A DNA stretch of 64,000 nt, from NCBI RefSeq assembly GCF_009848505.1, contig NZ_WWDL01000005.1:1-64000 (forward strand), read 5' to 3'. Below, in pieces: positions 1 through 8,098 of this stretch. Each line of letters starts with the position of its first letter. The stretch's first letter is position 1. The notes below the pieces were generated by a model, which worked only from the letters and a program-made list of their open reading frames with translations, was not told the origin of the DNA and made no database searches. Source of the DNA: Muricoccus harenae. Lineage in GTDB: Bacteria > Pseudomonadota > Alphaproteobacteria > Acetobacterales > Acetobacteraceae. A program made the translations under genes and the position numbers.

Positions 1-88
1 CCTCGCCGTCCCGGCCAGCCTCCGCCACACAGACGGCGATCGTCGCCTTGTGCACGTCCAGCCCGACAAAAGTGATAGTCTCTCCCAC
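1..88 (-). CDS. IS110-family transposase, N-terminal fragment cut by the window edge
   Basis: Reading the minus strand from a GTG at 88 gives GETITFVGLDVHKATIAVC and onwards, the usual start of IS110-family DEDD recombinases; the Asp in GLDVHK is the first catalytic acid of the RuvC-like domain. An AGGAG ribosome binding site sits 7 bases upstream (96-100), which decides the GTG start. About 29 codons are present and the rest lies outside the window. The enzyme would recombine its own element; in this family a structured bridge RNA made from a non-coding element end chooses the target. Family assignment is firm for such a short stretch; intactness of the element cannot be judged. Confidence 0.8.
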   Translation of the reverse strand, partial: MGETITFVGLDVHKATIAVCVAEAGRDGE

Positions 89-332
89 GGCCCGTCTCCT
101 GTGCTGAGGCAAGGCGCCGACACACCCAGCGCAACCCTCGTCATTCCTGCACAGTTCGAGGCGGGCCACTCCCGCCTCAGACGGACATCTGGTCTAGTCC
201 TCCTCCGGCCCTCCCGCGATTCATTTCGATGTCCGAGACCTGTGGACGATGGGGCGCAACGAAGCCGGGCGGCTGAGGCCAAGGCCAATGCCCCTGGGGC
301 AACCGCGCCCCCCGCCCCATGTTCCCCTCCCC

Positions 333-1241
333 ATGCCCGCCCTTGCGCTGCCCACCTCCCTCAGCCGCCGCATCGACGCCGCCGTACGCAGCCTGCTTGA
401 ATCCCCCGACACCCCCGCCGTCGACTTCACCCAGCCCCAGGGCGAACCCGCCCTCATCCCCGCGGAGTCCGTCTCCTGGCGCGTCTTCCGCAACCCCGTG
501 GCGCTGTTCGTCGGCGGCGTCGCGGCCGTGATCCTGGAGTTTGCCGAGCCGCGCGTACGCAGCGGCGTCTGGGAGCATTCCTCCTTCCGCACCGAACCGG
601 TGCGCCGCCTCCGCCGCACCGGCCTGGCCGCCATGGTCACCGTCTACGGCGCCCGCAGCGTGGCGGAGCGGATGATCGCCGGCGTGGTGCGGATGCACGA
701 CAAGGTGGCGGGCGACACGCCCTCCGGCGCCGCCTACCACGCCAATGACGTGGAGCTGCTGAGCTGGGTGCAGGCCACCGCCGGCTTCGGCTTCGGCGAG
801 GCCTACAACCGCTATGTCCGCCCCCTCTCACCGGCGGAGTTCGACCGCTTCTATGCCGAGGGCGCACCCGCCGCCCGCCTCTACGGCGCCCTCTCGGCGC
901 CAGGCTCCGTCACCGAATGGGAGGCCATGCTGGATTCCATGCGGGACCGGCTGGAACCCTCCCCCATCGTCTTCGAATTCCTGGAGATCATGCGCCACGC
1001 CCCCGCCTTCCCGGCCCCGCTGCGCCCGGTGCAGCGCCTCCTGCTGCGCGCCGCGGTGGAAATGACGCCGGCCTGGGTGCGGGAACGCCTCGGCCTCACC
1101 GCCTCCCACGGCCTTCACACCTGGGAGAAGCCGCTGGTGCGGATGCTCGGCCGCGTCTCGGACCGGATCATGCTGCGCGCGAGCCCGGCGGTGCAGGCCA
1201 GCCTGCGCCTCGGCCTTCCGGCGGATTACCTCTACCGCTAG
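333..1241 (+). CDS. MpaB/DUF2236-type oxygenase family protein
   Basis: About 302 residues, matching the oxygenase-MpaB (DUF2236, rubber-oxygenase catalytic) family by the pattern GARSVAERMIAGVVRMHDKV (His about residue 122), WVQATAGFGFGEAYNRYV and RPLSPAEFDRFY. These proteins are thought to be haem-dependent oxygenases, but bacterial substrates are largely unknown. Many relatives read WVHAT where this protein has WVQAT (about 145-149), so one family histidine appears replaced. The start at 333 (MPALALPTSL) was chosen because the Pro/Arg-rich stretch before it does not look coding; in-frame starts also exist at 288 and 249. It stands alone and ends facing the UdgX gene, with a palindromic repeat between them. 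Confidence 0.75.
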   Translation: MPALALPTSLSRRIDAAVRSLLESPDTPAVDFTQPQGEPALIPAESVSWRVFRNPVALFVGGVAAVILEFAEPRVRSGVWEHSSFRTEPVRRLRRTGLAAMVTVYGARSVAERMIAGVVRMHDKVAGDTPSGAAYHANDVELLSWVQATAGFGFGEAYNRYVRPLSPAEFDRFYAEGAPAARLYGALSAPGSVTEWEAMLDSMRDRLEPSPIVFEFLEIMRHAPAFPAPLRPVQRLLLRAAVEMTPAWVRERLGLTASHGLHTWEKPLVRMLGRVSDRIMLRASPAVQASLRLGLPADYLYR

Positions 1242-1255
1242 CAATACCTTCGCCC

Positions 1256-1485
1256 CCGGGAGGCGCCGCCTCCCGGACCCTCCGCTGGGGGGCGGCGGGC
1301 CCCCCGGACCCCGCGATCTATTTTGTGCGCCTGAGGTCCAAGACCTCAGGCGACCGACTATCAGCCCGCGCCGCCAAGGGATCTGCCTGCGGCGCCACAG
1401 CCGGCGCCCTTCCCCTAAAAAACTGAACGCCGGGTCCGGGGTGGCCGCTGCCACCCCGGCGGAGGTCCGGAGGCAGAGCCTCCGG
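1256..1485. repeat. Mosaic palindromic intergenic repeat, full copy A
   Basis: Lies between two convergent genes. Modules in order are a GGGAGGCGCCGCCTCCC hairpin (from 1256), a C/G block ending GGACCCCGCGATC, a perfect 11-bp stem palindrome CGCCTGAGGTC-caa-GACCTCAGGCG (1328-1352), a CTGCCTGCGGCGCCACAGCC segment, a second GGGTCCGGGG block, and a terminal hairpin ccggaggcagagcctccgg (1467-1485) next to the UdgX stop. The same order recurs at 8099-8317 and 22302-22531. The outer hairpins probably act as transcription terminators for each gene. Confidence 0.8.
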
Positions 1486-1492
1486 TGGTCAC

Positions 1493-3172
1493 TCAGGCCG
1501 CCAGCTTCCGCGCCGTCGCCGCCGCCTGCCCCAGGTCCTCGACGAAGCGATCATATTCCCGCGCCTTCGCCTCCGCACTGGGCAGCCGCAGCAGGTAGGA
1601 GGGATGCACGGTCGGATAGAATGGCCGCCCCTCGGGGTCGCGCAGCAGGGACCCGCGCAGCTTCGTCACCGGCATGGCGCGGCCCGAGACAGCCCGCAGC
1701 GCCGTCGCCCCCAGCGTCACGACCAGCCGCGGCTGCACCAGCCCGATCTCACGCTGCAGGAAGGGCCGGTAGAAGGCGATATCCCCCGCATCCGGCGACT
1801 GGTGCAGCCGCCGCTTGCCGGTGGGCGTGAACTTGAAGTGCTTCACCGCATTAGTGACATAGGCCTCGTCACGCGGAACCCCTGCCTCCTCCAGCGCCTT
1901 GTTCCACAGCCGCCCGGCGGGGCCCACGAAAGGCCGGCCCTGGATATCCTCCTCGTCGCCCGGCTGCTCGCCGATGAACATGAGCAAAGGGTTCTGCGGC
2001 CCCTCGCCCATCACGGGCTGCGTGGCATTGGCCACCCAGGGCGGCAGGTCGTTGCGCGCCAGCAGGTCGCGCCGCAGCGCGGCCTGGCCCTTGGTGAAAT
2101 CAGCACTGTCGTTCAGCAGATCGGCCGGCATGGCGGATTCAACGCCTGCGCCCCCACCCAGATGCGTCTTCAGATGCGCCGGCAGGTGCACGCCGCGCTG
2201 CCGGCGCTCCGCGGCCGGCGTCGCGCCGCGCGCCACCATCTCCGCCACACGCTTCGGCGCCTCCGCCATCAGCCGCGGGATGTCCTGCGCCTCGGGCAGA
2301 TTGCGCCAGTACTTCTTCGGCATCTCGGCCCGCATCGCATCGGGCTTCAACCGCGCAGGATTGAAGATCGAGGCGAAATAGGCCCGCCACAGCACCTCCG
2401 CCGCATCCTCCGCCGGCGCATCGGTGCGCCGCGCACCAGGGCCGAAGAGCAACGTCGCCCCATCCCAGTGCGCCGAACCCTCCGGCGTCAGGATCGACCA
2501 GCGCAGGCTCGCAAAGCGCCGCAGGAAGAACCCGGCCTCCGCGCGCAGGATGTGATGCTCGGGCTCGTACCACGCGACGAAACGTCCATCCGGCTGCACG
2601 GCCGGCGGTGCCGGCGCGGCCTCCGGCACGACGTCATCATCATCGAGGCGCCCTATGTCGCGGAGCGCCAGCGCGAAGCCGCGCGCCTCCCGCACGGGCG
2701 CCGGATCGCGCGGCACGGCCTCCGGTGCCGGCCCGGGCAGCGGCGCGGACAGCACCCCCTCCTCCACCCGCACTTCGCGGAAGCGCAGGAAGGCGTGCAT
2801 CTTATGCGCGTCCCGCCGCACCGCGCGCGCCATCGCCTGCGCCCGCGCCACCACCGGATCGGCGGCATCCTCCAGCAGGCCGCGCTCGCCCTGCAGCCGA
2901 TGCAGCAGCGCATGCAGCAAGGCGAACCGCTCCGGATCGCGATGCCGCGACACCAGCCGCGCCAGATCGGGAAAGTCGCGCGGCGCACGCGGCGCCTCGG
3001 CACCGGCCGGCGGCGCGGGCGGCGGTCCGCCACCGAACAACGGCACAGGATCGCCCTCCACCCGCCACGTCACCGCCTCCGGCGGCACCCCGGCCATGAC
3101 CAGCGCGCGCGCGGCATCGCGCCAGCCCTCGAAGTCGTCCGGTGCCCGGAGCGTCACGCAAAAACCGGTCAT
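1493..3172 (-). CDS. DUF4130-UdgX fusion: uracil-DNA-crosslinking glycosylase-like repair protein
   Basis: 559 residues. The N-terminal half (about 85-320) matches the DUF4130 DNA-metabolism domain. The C-terminal third is a family-4-like uracil-DNA glycosylase of the UdgX type: GEQPGDEED at 401-409, RPFVGPAG, TNAVKHFKF, the R-loop KRRLHQSP at 453-460 and VHPSYLLR at 522-529. In characterised UdgX the histidine of KRRxH (here His457) bonds covalently to the abasic site after uracil removal, so the enzyme ends as a protein-DNA adduct. The start at 3172 has a GGAAGG site just upstream and begins MTGFCVTLRA, typical of the family. The radical SAM protein at 4202-5548 is its usual genomic partner. 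UdgX chemistry is inferred from motifs. Confidence 0.9.
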   Translation of the reverse strand: MTGFCVTLRAPDDFEGWRDAARALVMAGVPPEAVTWRVEGDPVPLFGGGPPPAPPAGAEAPRAPRDFPDLARLVSRHRDPERFALLHALLHRLQGERGLLEDAADPVVARAQAMARAVRRDAHKMHAFLRFREVRVEEGVLSAPLPGPAPEAVPRDPAPVREARGFALALRDIGRLDDDDVVPEAAPAPPAVQPDGRFVAWYEPEHHILRAEAGFFLRRFASLRWSILTPEGSAHWDGATLLFGPGARRTDAPAEDAAEVLWRAYFASIFNPARLKPDAMRAEMPKKYWRNLPEAQDIPRLMAEAPKRVAEMVARGATPAAERRQRGVHLPAHLKTHLGGGAGVESAMPADLLNDSADFTKGQAALRRDLLARNDLPPWVANATQPVMGEGPQNPLLMFIGEQPGDEEDIQGRPFVGPAGRLWNKALEEAGVPRDEAYVTNAVKHFKFTPTGKRRLHQSPDAGDIAFYRPFLQREIGLVQPRLVVTLGATALRAVSGRAMPVTKLRGSLLRDPEGRPFYPTVHPSYLLRLPSAEAKAREYDRFVEDLGQAAATARKLAA

Positions 3173-3385
3173 CCCGTGCCTTCCATGGCGTGCCGCGACG
3201 CCACCGGCCCGTCCCGGCACGCCGATTGTTGATCGCTCCTGTGTGCCATCACGGGTTGTGGTACCCCCCGCCTGGGGCCGAAATCGCCCCGGGTCCGTTC
3301 GCGGCCCGTCAACGCATCCACGAATTCTGGCGGTGGGCAGCTCCTGTCCGCCGCCGGAACCGTGAGGGGAGACATCAGAAGACCC

Positions 3386-3832
3386 ATGCGGACCATCCAC
3401 CGGATCGCCGCCCTGGCGGCCCTGCCCGTCGCGGCGCTTCTCGCCGCGCCGTCCACCGCGCGCGCCCAGTCACCTTCGGCGCCGACCTCCGTCTCCACCA
3501 CCGCGGACCTGGCCGCGATCTGCCTGCCCAGCACCACGGGCGTGCAGCGCCTGGAGGCCATCGCCTATTGCCAGGGCTATGTGACAGCCTTCGGCCACTA
3601 CCACACCATGCTGCATCCCGCGGGCGGCCGGCGCCCGCCGCTATACTGCCTGCCGAACCCGACCCCCTCGGTCGCGGAATCGGCAATCGCCTTCGCGAAC
3701 TGGGCGAAGCAGAACCCGCAATATGGCAGCGAGCCGGCGACCGACGGATTGCTGCGCTGGGCCCAGGCCACCTATCCCTGCTCCGCCGGGGCGGCCCAGC
3801 CCGCCGCGCGCGGTTCCCGCAGCGCCCGTTGA
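3386..3832 (+). CDS. Rap1a/Tai-family secreted small protein
   Basis: 148 residues with a clear signal peptide (MRTIHRIAALAALPVAALLA, then APSTARAQ). The mature part has the Rap1a/Tai layout: a Cys after DLAAI, the motif AIAYCQGYV, a third Cys at LYCLPN, an aromatic-rich helix ending QNPQYG, and a last Cys in ATYPC. Rap1a proteins neutralise amidase effectors of type VI secretion, but many relatives lie far from any such system and have no known partner; none is nearby here. The start at 3386 begins the signal peptide. It precedes the lipoprotein gene at 3846 by 13 bases, so the two are probably co-transcribed. Confidence 0.7.
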   Translation: MRTIHRIAALAALPVAALLAAPSTARAQSPSAPTSVSTTADLAAICLPSTTGVQRLEAIAYCQGYVTAFGHYHTMLHPAGGRRPPLYCLPNPTPSVAESAIAFANWAKQNPQYGSEPATDGLLRWAQATYPCSAGAAQPAARGSRSAR

Positions 3833-3845
3833 GATGAGGAAGACC

Positions 3846-4127
3846 ATGACCCTGCGCGCCTCCCGCCTGGCCCTTCCCCTGCTCGCCGCCCTCTCCCTCA
3901 GCGCCTGCGCCGGGATGGACCGCACCCAGCGCACCGTCGGCACCGGGGCATTGGGCGGCGCGGCCCTTGGCGGCCTCGTCGGCTCCTTCAGCGGCAATGC
4001 CGGCTGGGGCGCACTGCTCGGCGGCGGCGTCGGCGCGGGCGCCGGCTACCTCTACGACCAGTCCGAGCAGGCGCAAGAACGCGCCTATATGCAGGGCCGG
4101 CGCGACGCGCGGCGCTACCGCCGCTGA
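3846..4127 (+). CDS. Glycine-zipper small lipoprotein
   Basis: About 93 residues. A lipoprotein signal peptide ends in LSLSACAG, giving a lipidated Cys. It is followed by a Gly/Ala-rich helical hairpin (GTGALGGAALGGLVGSFSG then GALLGGGVGAGAGYLYD) typical of glycine-zipper or 17-kDa-antigen-like outer-membrane lipoproteins, and by an Arg-rich tail. The start at 3846 has AGGA about 7 bases upstream; a second ATG at 3834 is in frame but poorly spaced. Its exact role is unknown. It follows the Rap1a-like gene closely and is followed by a strong hairpin. Confidence 0.7.
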   Translation: MTLRASRLALPLLAALSLSACAGMDRTQRTVGTGALGGAALGGLVGSFSGNAGWGALLGGGVGAGAGYLYDQSEQAQERAYMQGRRDARRYRR

Positions 4128-4134
4128 CGCAAGC

Positions 4135-4166
4135 GGCGGGCATGGGCCAAAAGACCCATGCCCGCC
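4135..4166. terminator. Likely bidirectional terminator hairpin
   Basis: A perfect 12-bp stem, GGCGGGCATGGG paired with CCCATGCCCGCC, with an 8-base A-rich loop. It lies between the convergent lipoprotein and radical SAM genes, so it probably ends both transcripts. There is no long T tract. Confidence 0.6.
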
Positions 4167-4201
4167 GTGCCGGAATCCCTGATCCACAGGCCCGCGCTGC
4201 A

Positions 4202-5548
4202 TCAGGCTGCCAGGACGGCCTGATGCGGCGCCACGCCGAAAAGCGGCAGCTGTACCGGCCGCGCCAGAATGCCGGCGGACAGAATGGAATTCCGCTCCGC
4301 CAGCCCATCCTTCGGCAGCAGCAAGGCACGCAGGTCCGCGCGATCGAGCAGCCCCCCGCGCGGGCGGTGATCCACCGCCGTGATGAACGGCCCCACCTTC
4401 CGCAGATTCACCCGCAGCCGCGCCAGGTCTTGCATCCGGAAGGCCCGCACGCGCCGCGCGGCCACGATCTTCTCCACCGTCTTCGCGCCCAGCCCCGGCA
4501 CGCGCAGCAGCATCTCCCGATCCGCGTGGTTCACATCCACCGGGAACACCGCGCGATGCTTCAGCGCCCAGGCGAGCTTCGGATCCACCTCCAGGTCCAG
4601 CATCCCGCCCTCCCCGCCCGCCATCACCTCCGGCGCGGTGAAGCCATAGAAGCGCAGCAGCCAATCCGCCTGATACAGCCGGTGCTCCCGCACCAGCGGC
4701 GGTGCGGCGGGCGGCAGCAGCGAGGACGCATCCGGAATCGGCGAATAGGCCGAGAAATAAACGCGCTTCAGCCGATACGACCCGTACAGGTTCGCGCTCG
4801 TATCCAGGATCACCGCATCCGTGGACGCATCCGCCCCCACGATCATCTGCGTGGACTGCCCCGCAGGCGCAAAACGCGGCGCGGTGGCACGGCGCCCGCC
4901 GCCCATCGCCACCTTCACCACCGCCGCCTCGTTCCGCGCTTCCTTCGCCGCGTCGATGCGCGTGCGCAGCCCCGCCATCGCCAGGCGAATGGCGCCCACA
5001 TCCTTCTCCGGCGCCAGCGCCTTCAGGCTCTCCGCCTGCGGCAACTCCACATTGATCGACAGCCGGTCCGCATGCCGCCCCGCCTCCGCCAGCAACTCCG
5101 GCGCCGCGTCGGGAATGGTCTTGAGATGAATGTAGCCCTTGAAGCCATGCGTCTCGCGCAGCTCCCGCGCCACGCGCACGATCTGCTCCATCGTATAATC
5201 CGGCGAACGGATGATGCCGGAGGAAAGGAACAGCCCCTCGATGTAGTTCCGCCGGTAGAAGTCGAGCGTCAGCTCCACGATCTCCCGCACCGAGAACCGC
5301 GCCCGCCGCACGTTCGAGGAAGCGCGGTTGATGCAATAGGCGCAGTCGAACACGCAGGCATTCGTCAGCAGCACCTTCAGCAGCGAGATGCAGCGCCCAT
5401 CTGGCGCATAGGCATGGCAAATCCCCATGCCCTCCGTGCTGCCCAGCCCGCCATCGCGGCTATCCCGCTTCTCAGTGCCGGAGGACGCACAGGACGCATC
5501 GTATTTCGCGGCATCCGCGAGGATTTCGAGCTTCTCGCGCAGCTCCAT
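4202..5548 (-). CDS. Putative DNA modification/repair radical SAM protein
   Basis: 448 residues, matching the radical SAM family (TIGR03916) that accompanies DUF4130/UdgX proteins. It carries CVFDCAYC, the CxxxCxxC 4Fe-4S motif, within LTNACVFDCAYCINRASSN, followed by FLSSGIIRSPDYTMEQIV and HLKTIPDAAPELL. A helix-hairpin-helix-like segment LLRVPGLGAKTVEKIVAARR near the C-terminus suggests DNA or nucleic-acid contact. The reaction is not known. The start at 5548 (MELREKLEIL) has GGAAGG about 7 bases upstream. The UdgX gene on the same strand is separated by two genes on the other strand, so they share function more likely than a transcript. Confidence 0.85.
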   Translation of the reverse strand: MELREKLEILADAAKYDASCASSGTEKRDSRDGGLGSTEGMGICHAYAPDGRCISLLKVLLTNACVFDCAYCINRASSNVRRARFSVREIVELTLDFYRRNYIEGLFLSSGIIRSPDYTMEQIVRVARELRETHGFKGYIHLKTIPDAAPELLAEAGRHADRLSINVELPQAESLKALAPEKDVGAIRLAMAGLRTRIDAAKEARNEAAVVKVAMGGGRRATAPRFAPAGQSTQMIVGADASTDAVILDTSANLYGSYRLKRVYFSAYSPIPDASSLLPPAAPPLVREHRLYQADWLLRFYGFTAPEVMAGGEGGMLDLEVDPKLAWALKHRAVFPVDVNHADREMLLRVPGLGAKTVEKIVAARRVRAFRMQDLARLRVNLRKVGPFITAVDHRPRGGLLDRADLRALLLPKDGLAERNSILSAGILARPVQLPLFGVAPHQAVLAA

Positions 5549-5747
5549 CGGGCACCTTCCGGCTGGCCCCGGGATATAGCCCCGCTCCTCCGGACCGACA
5601 AGCACAAAAGCAGAACAACATGCCCCTGGAACAACGGAAGGACCCGCTTCCGGGCAGCCACCCCGCCGCATTCGTAACCTGCCCGTGCTTGGGAAATCAC
5701 CCTCGCGGGCTTATGTGCCGCACTGCACCAACGCCAAGCAGGGGTCC

Positions 5748-5975
5748 ATGCCAGACAACACCTACCCGCAGCTCCACTTCATCTGGGGCGGCGTCTTCAC
5801 CGACGCGAGCTTCACCACTCTCGAGCCCGGCACCGAGGAAAGCTACGGCCCCTATCACGACGTCAAGACTGCCGACCGCGTCTGGAACGAGAAGGCGCGC
5901 CGCAACATCGACATCGCCAACCACCGCCTCTTCGTGATCAGCGTTCCCCGCCCCGGCGGCGCCAAGGCCGCCTGA
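5748..5975 (+). CDS. DUF4170 domain protein
   Basis: 75 residues covering the whole small domain: HFIWGGVFTDASFTTL, EESYGPYHDVKTADRVWNEK, then IDIANHRLFVISV. This matches DUF4170, a family almost confined to alphaproteobacteria and without a settled function. The start at 5748 (MPDNTYPQ) gives the family's usual length; an upstream in-frame ATG at 5685 would add a stretch without the family pattern. It ends convergent with glutathione peroxidase, 29 bases away. Confidence 0.75.
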   Translation: MPDNTYPQLHFIWGGVFTDASFTTLEPGTEESYGPYHDVKTADRVWNEKARRNIDIANHRLFVISVPRPGGAKAA

Positions 5976-6004
5976 GGCGCCCCGGCTGCAAGCAGCCGCC
6001 AGTA

Positions 6005-6511
6005 TCAGGCGTCCAGCAGCCGCTCGATCTCGCCCGCCAGCTTCGCGGGCGCGGTGGCGGGCGCATAGCGCGCCACCACCCGCCCGGCGCGGTCCACCAG
6101 GAACTTGGTGAAGTTCCACTTCACCGCCTGCGTGCCGAGCGCCCCGGGCGCCTCCTGCTTGAGGAAGCGGAACACCGGATCCGCCCCCGCCCCATTCACC
6201 TCCACCTTCGCGAAGACCGGAAAGGTCACGTCGTATTTGGTGGTGCAGAAGCTGGCGATCTCCGCCGCGTCCCCGGGTTCCTGCTTGCCGAACTGGTTGC
6301 AGGGAAAGGCCAGCACCGAGAAGCCGCGCGGTCCGTAGCGCCGCTGCAATTCCTCCAGCCCCGCATATTGCGGCGTGAAGCCGCACTGGCTGGCGGTGTT
6401 CACGATCAGCAGCACCTGGCCGCGGTAATCCGCCAGCGGCGCGGAGCCGCCCATCGGCAGGGGCGCGGATAAGCCGAACAGCCCCGCCGCCTCAACACCC
6501 TGGCTGCTCAC
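6005..6511 (-). CDS. Glutathione peroxidase family protein
   Basis: 168 residues. The three family blocks are present: VNTASQCGFTPQY with the peroxidatic Cys (the Cys, not selenocysteine, form), LAFPCNQFGKQEPG with a second Cys, and VKWNFTKFLVDRAG with the catalytic Trp/Asn. It reduces peroxides, in bacteria often using thioredoxin; trxA lies two genes upstream on the same strand. The start is a GTG at 6511 that overlaps the stop of the upstream dehydrogenase (GTGA), pointing to translational coupling. No signal peptide, so cytoplasmic. Confidence 0.9.
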   Translation of the reverse strand: MSSQGVEAAGLFGLSAPLPMGGSAPLADYRGQVLLIVNTASQCGFTPQYAGLEELQRRYGPRGFSVLAFPCNQFGKQEPGDAAEIASFCTTKYDVTFPVFAKVEVNGAGADPVFRFLKQEAPGALGTQAVKWNFTKFLVDRAGRVVARYAPATAPAKLAGEIERLLDA

Positions 6512-7650
6512 GAAGCCGGCTCCAGCCGCAGCACGCGCCCACGCGCCTCATCGGTCAGGATATAGAGGAACCCATCGGGCCCAGGCAGCACCTGCCGGAA
6601 CCGCGTCCGGTTCCACAACAGCCGCTCCTCGCCCACCACCCGGTCCCCATCCATGGAAAGCCGCACCAGTCCCGGCGGGCTCAGCGCCGCCAGGAACAGG
6701 TTTCCCCGCCAGGCCGGAAAGGCATCGCCCACATAGAAATTGCCGCCCGAAGGGCTCACCGCCGGCGTCCAGTGCCGCAACGGCTCCTCGATCCCGGGCG
6801 CGCTCGCCTTTCCCGTCCCGATCGAGCTGCCATTGTAATCCGTTCCGTAGGACACGAGCGGCCAGCCGTAATTCGCGCCAGCGCGCAGCCGGTTCACCTC
6901 ATCCCCGCCCCGCGCCCCGAACTCGATCTCGATCATCGAGCCGGTGGCCGGATTCACCGCCAGCCCCTGCGGGTTCCGATGCCCGTAGGAGAAGATCTCC
7001 GCCCGCGCGCCCTCGCGCCCGATGAAGGGGTTCCCCTCCGCCGGCCGCCCGTCCCGCTCCAGCCGCAGCACCTTCCCGGCCAGATCCCCCAGCCTTTGCG
7101 CCCGCGACTTGTCGGAATACCGGTCGCCAGTGGACAGGTAGAGCTTCCCGTCCCGCCCGAAGACGATCCGGCAGCCGTAATGGTTCCGTCCGGAGGACTG
7201 CGCGGGCGTCGCATCCAGCAGCGTCGCCACCCCCTCCAGCCGCGCCATGTCGGCCGAGAGGCGCGCGCTCACCAGCCGCGTCAGCACCCCGCCCTGCGCC
7301 GCTCCGGCAAAGCACAGGTAAAGCTGCCGCGTCTGCGCGAAATCCGGCGCCAGGGCCACATCCAGCAGCCCGCCCTGCCCCTGCGCCACCACATCGGGCA
7401 CGCCCTGCACCGGCGCCGAAACGCGCCCGTCCTGCCCGATAACCCGCAGCCGCCCCGGCCGCTCTGTCACCAGCAGCCGCCCATCCGGCAGGAAGGCGGC
7501 ACCCCAGGGATGCTCCAGCCCCGTCGAGAAATCCCGCACCCGGAAGCTGGCCTGCTCGCTGCGCACCACCTCCTGCGCCGAGACAGGGCCGGCCGAACAG
7601 GCAGCCAGCCCCAATCCCAGCAATGGCGCGAGGAAGCGCGCGGCCCGCAA
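6508..7650 (-). CDS. PQQ-dependent sugar (sorbosone/aldose-type) dehydrogenase, lipoprotein
   Basis: About 380 residues with the six-bladed quinoprotein fold of the soluble glucose/sorbosone dehydrogenase family: LEHPWGAAFLPDGRLLVTER, GGLLDVALAPDF, SGRNHYGCRIVFGRDGKLYLS, FSYGHRNPQGLAVNPATG, GGDEVNRLRAGANYGWP and LPGPDGFLYILTDEARGRVL. A lipobox (LGLGLAACSAG) predicts membrane anchoring outside the cytoplasm. No ATG suits the start; a TTG at 7650, 5 bases after the trxA stop, places the signal peptide correctly and is the best guess. The true substrate cannot be told from sequence. The order trxA, this gene and glutathione peroxidase looks like one transcript. Confidence 0.8.
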   Translation of the reverse strand: MRAARFLAPLLGLGLAACSAGPVSAQEVVRSEQASFRVRDFSTGLEHPWGAAFLPDGRLLVTERPGRLRVIGQDGRVSAPVQGVPDVVAQGQGGLLDVALAPDFAQTRQLYLCFAGAAQGGVLTRLVSARLSADMARLEGVATLLDATPAQSSGRNHYGCRIVFGRDGKLYLSTGDRYSDKSRAQRLGDLAGKVLRLERDGRPAEGNPFIGREGARAEIFSYGHRNPQGLAVNPATGSMIEIEFGARGGDEVNRLRAGANYGWPLVSYGTDYNGSSIGTGKASAPGIEEPLRHWTPAVSPSGGNFYVGDAFPAWRGNLFLAALSPPGLVRLSMDGDRVVGEERLLWNRTRFRQVLPGPDGFLYILTDEARGRVLRLEPAS

Positions 7651-7655
7651 GCGGA

Positions 7656-7994
7656 TCAGGCCTTGGCGCCGATCGCCTGGTCCACCCAGTCGCGAAGCTG
7701 GCCGCGCGGCATGGCGCCCACCTTCGTCTCCACGGGCTTGCCGTCCTTGAACAGGATCATCGTCGGAATGCCGCGCACCGCGTACTCGTTCGGCGTCATC
7801 GGGTTCTCGTCGATATTGACCTTGGCCACGGTCAGCTTGCCCGCATAGTCGCGGCCGATCTCGTCCAGGATCGGGCCAACCATGCGGCAGGGGCCGCACC
7901 ACTCGGCCCAGAAATCCACGAGCACGGGGCCGGAGGCCTCCAGCACGTCGGTCTTGAAGCTGTCGTCGCTGACAGCCTTGGTGTTCTCGCTCAT
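7656..7994 (-). CDS. trxA: Thioredoxin
   Basis: 112 residues with the full thioredoxin fold. [11 protein letters not shown] carries the WCGPC redox pair, and [11 protein letters not shown] contains the cis-Pro turn. It reduces protein disulfides and supports peroxide reduction and ribonucleotide reductase. The start at 7994 (MSENTKAV) is the standard family start; an in-frame ATG further upstream would add an atypical extension. It heads a probable operon with the sugar dehydrogenase and glutathione peroxidase. Confidence 0.95.
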   Translation of the reverse strand: MSENTKAVSDDSFKTDVLEASGPVLVDFWAEWCGPCRMVGPILDEIGRDYAGKLTVAKVNIDENPMTPNEYAVRGIPTMILFKDGKPVETKVGAMPRGQLRDWVDQAIGAKA

Positions 7995-8098
7995 CTTATC
8001 CCAATTCCCGAAGGGGGGTCCCTGCAAGGGGCTTGGCACGGAAAGTCGGTTCGGGATGGCCAAGGGTCAAGCCTTGGGCGCTGTCAGCACGGCGTGAA

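Noticed and set aside
1604-5677. Long plus-strand frames over the UdgX and radical SAM genes
   Set aside because: Antisense shadows; the minus-strand proteins show catalytic motifs in order.
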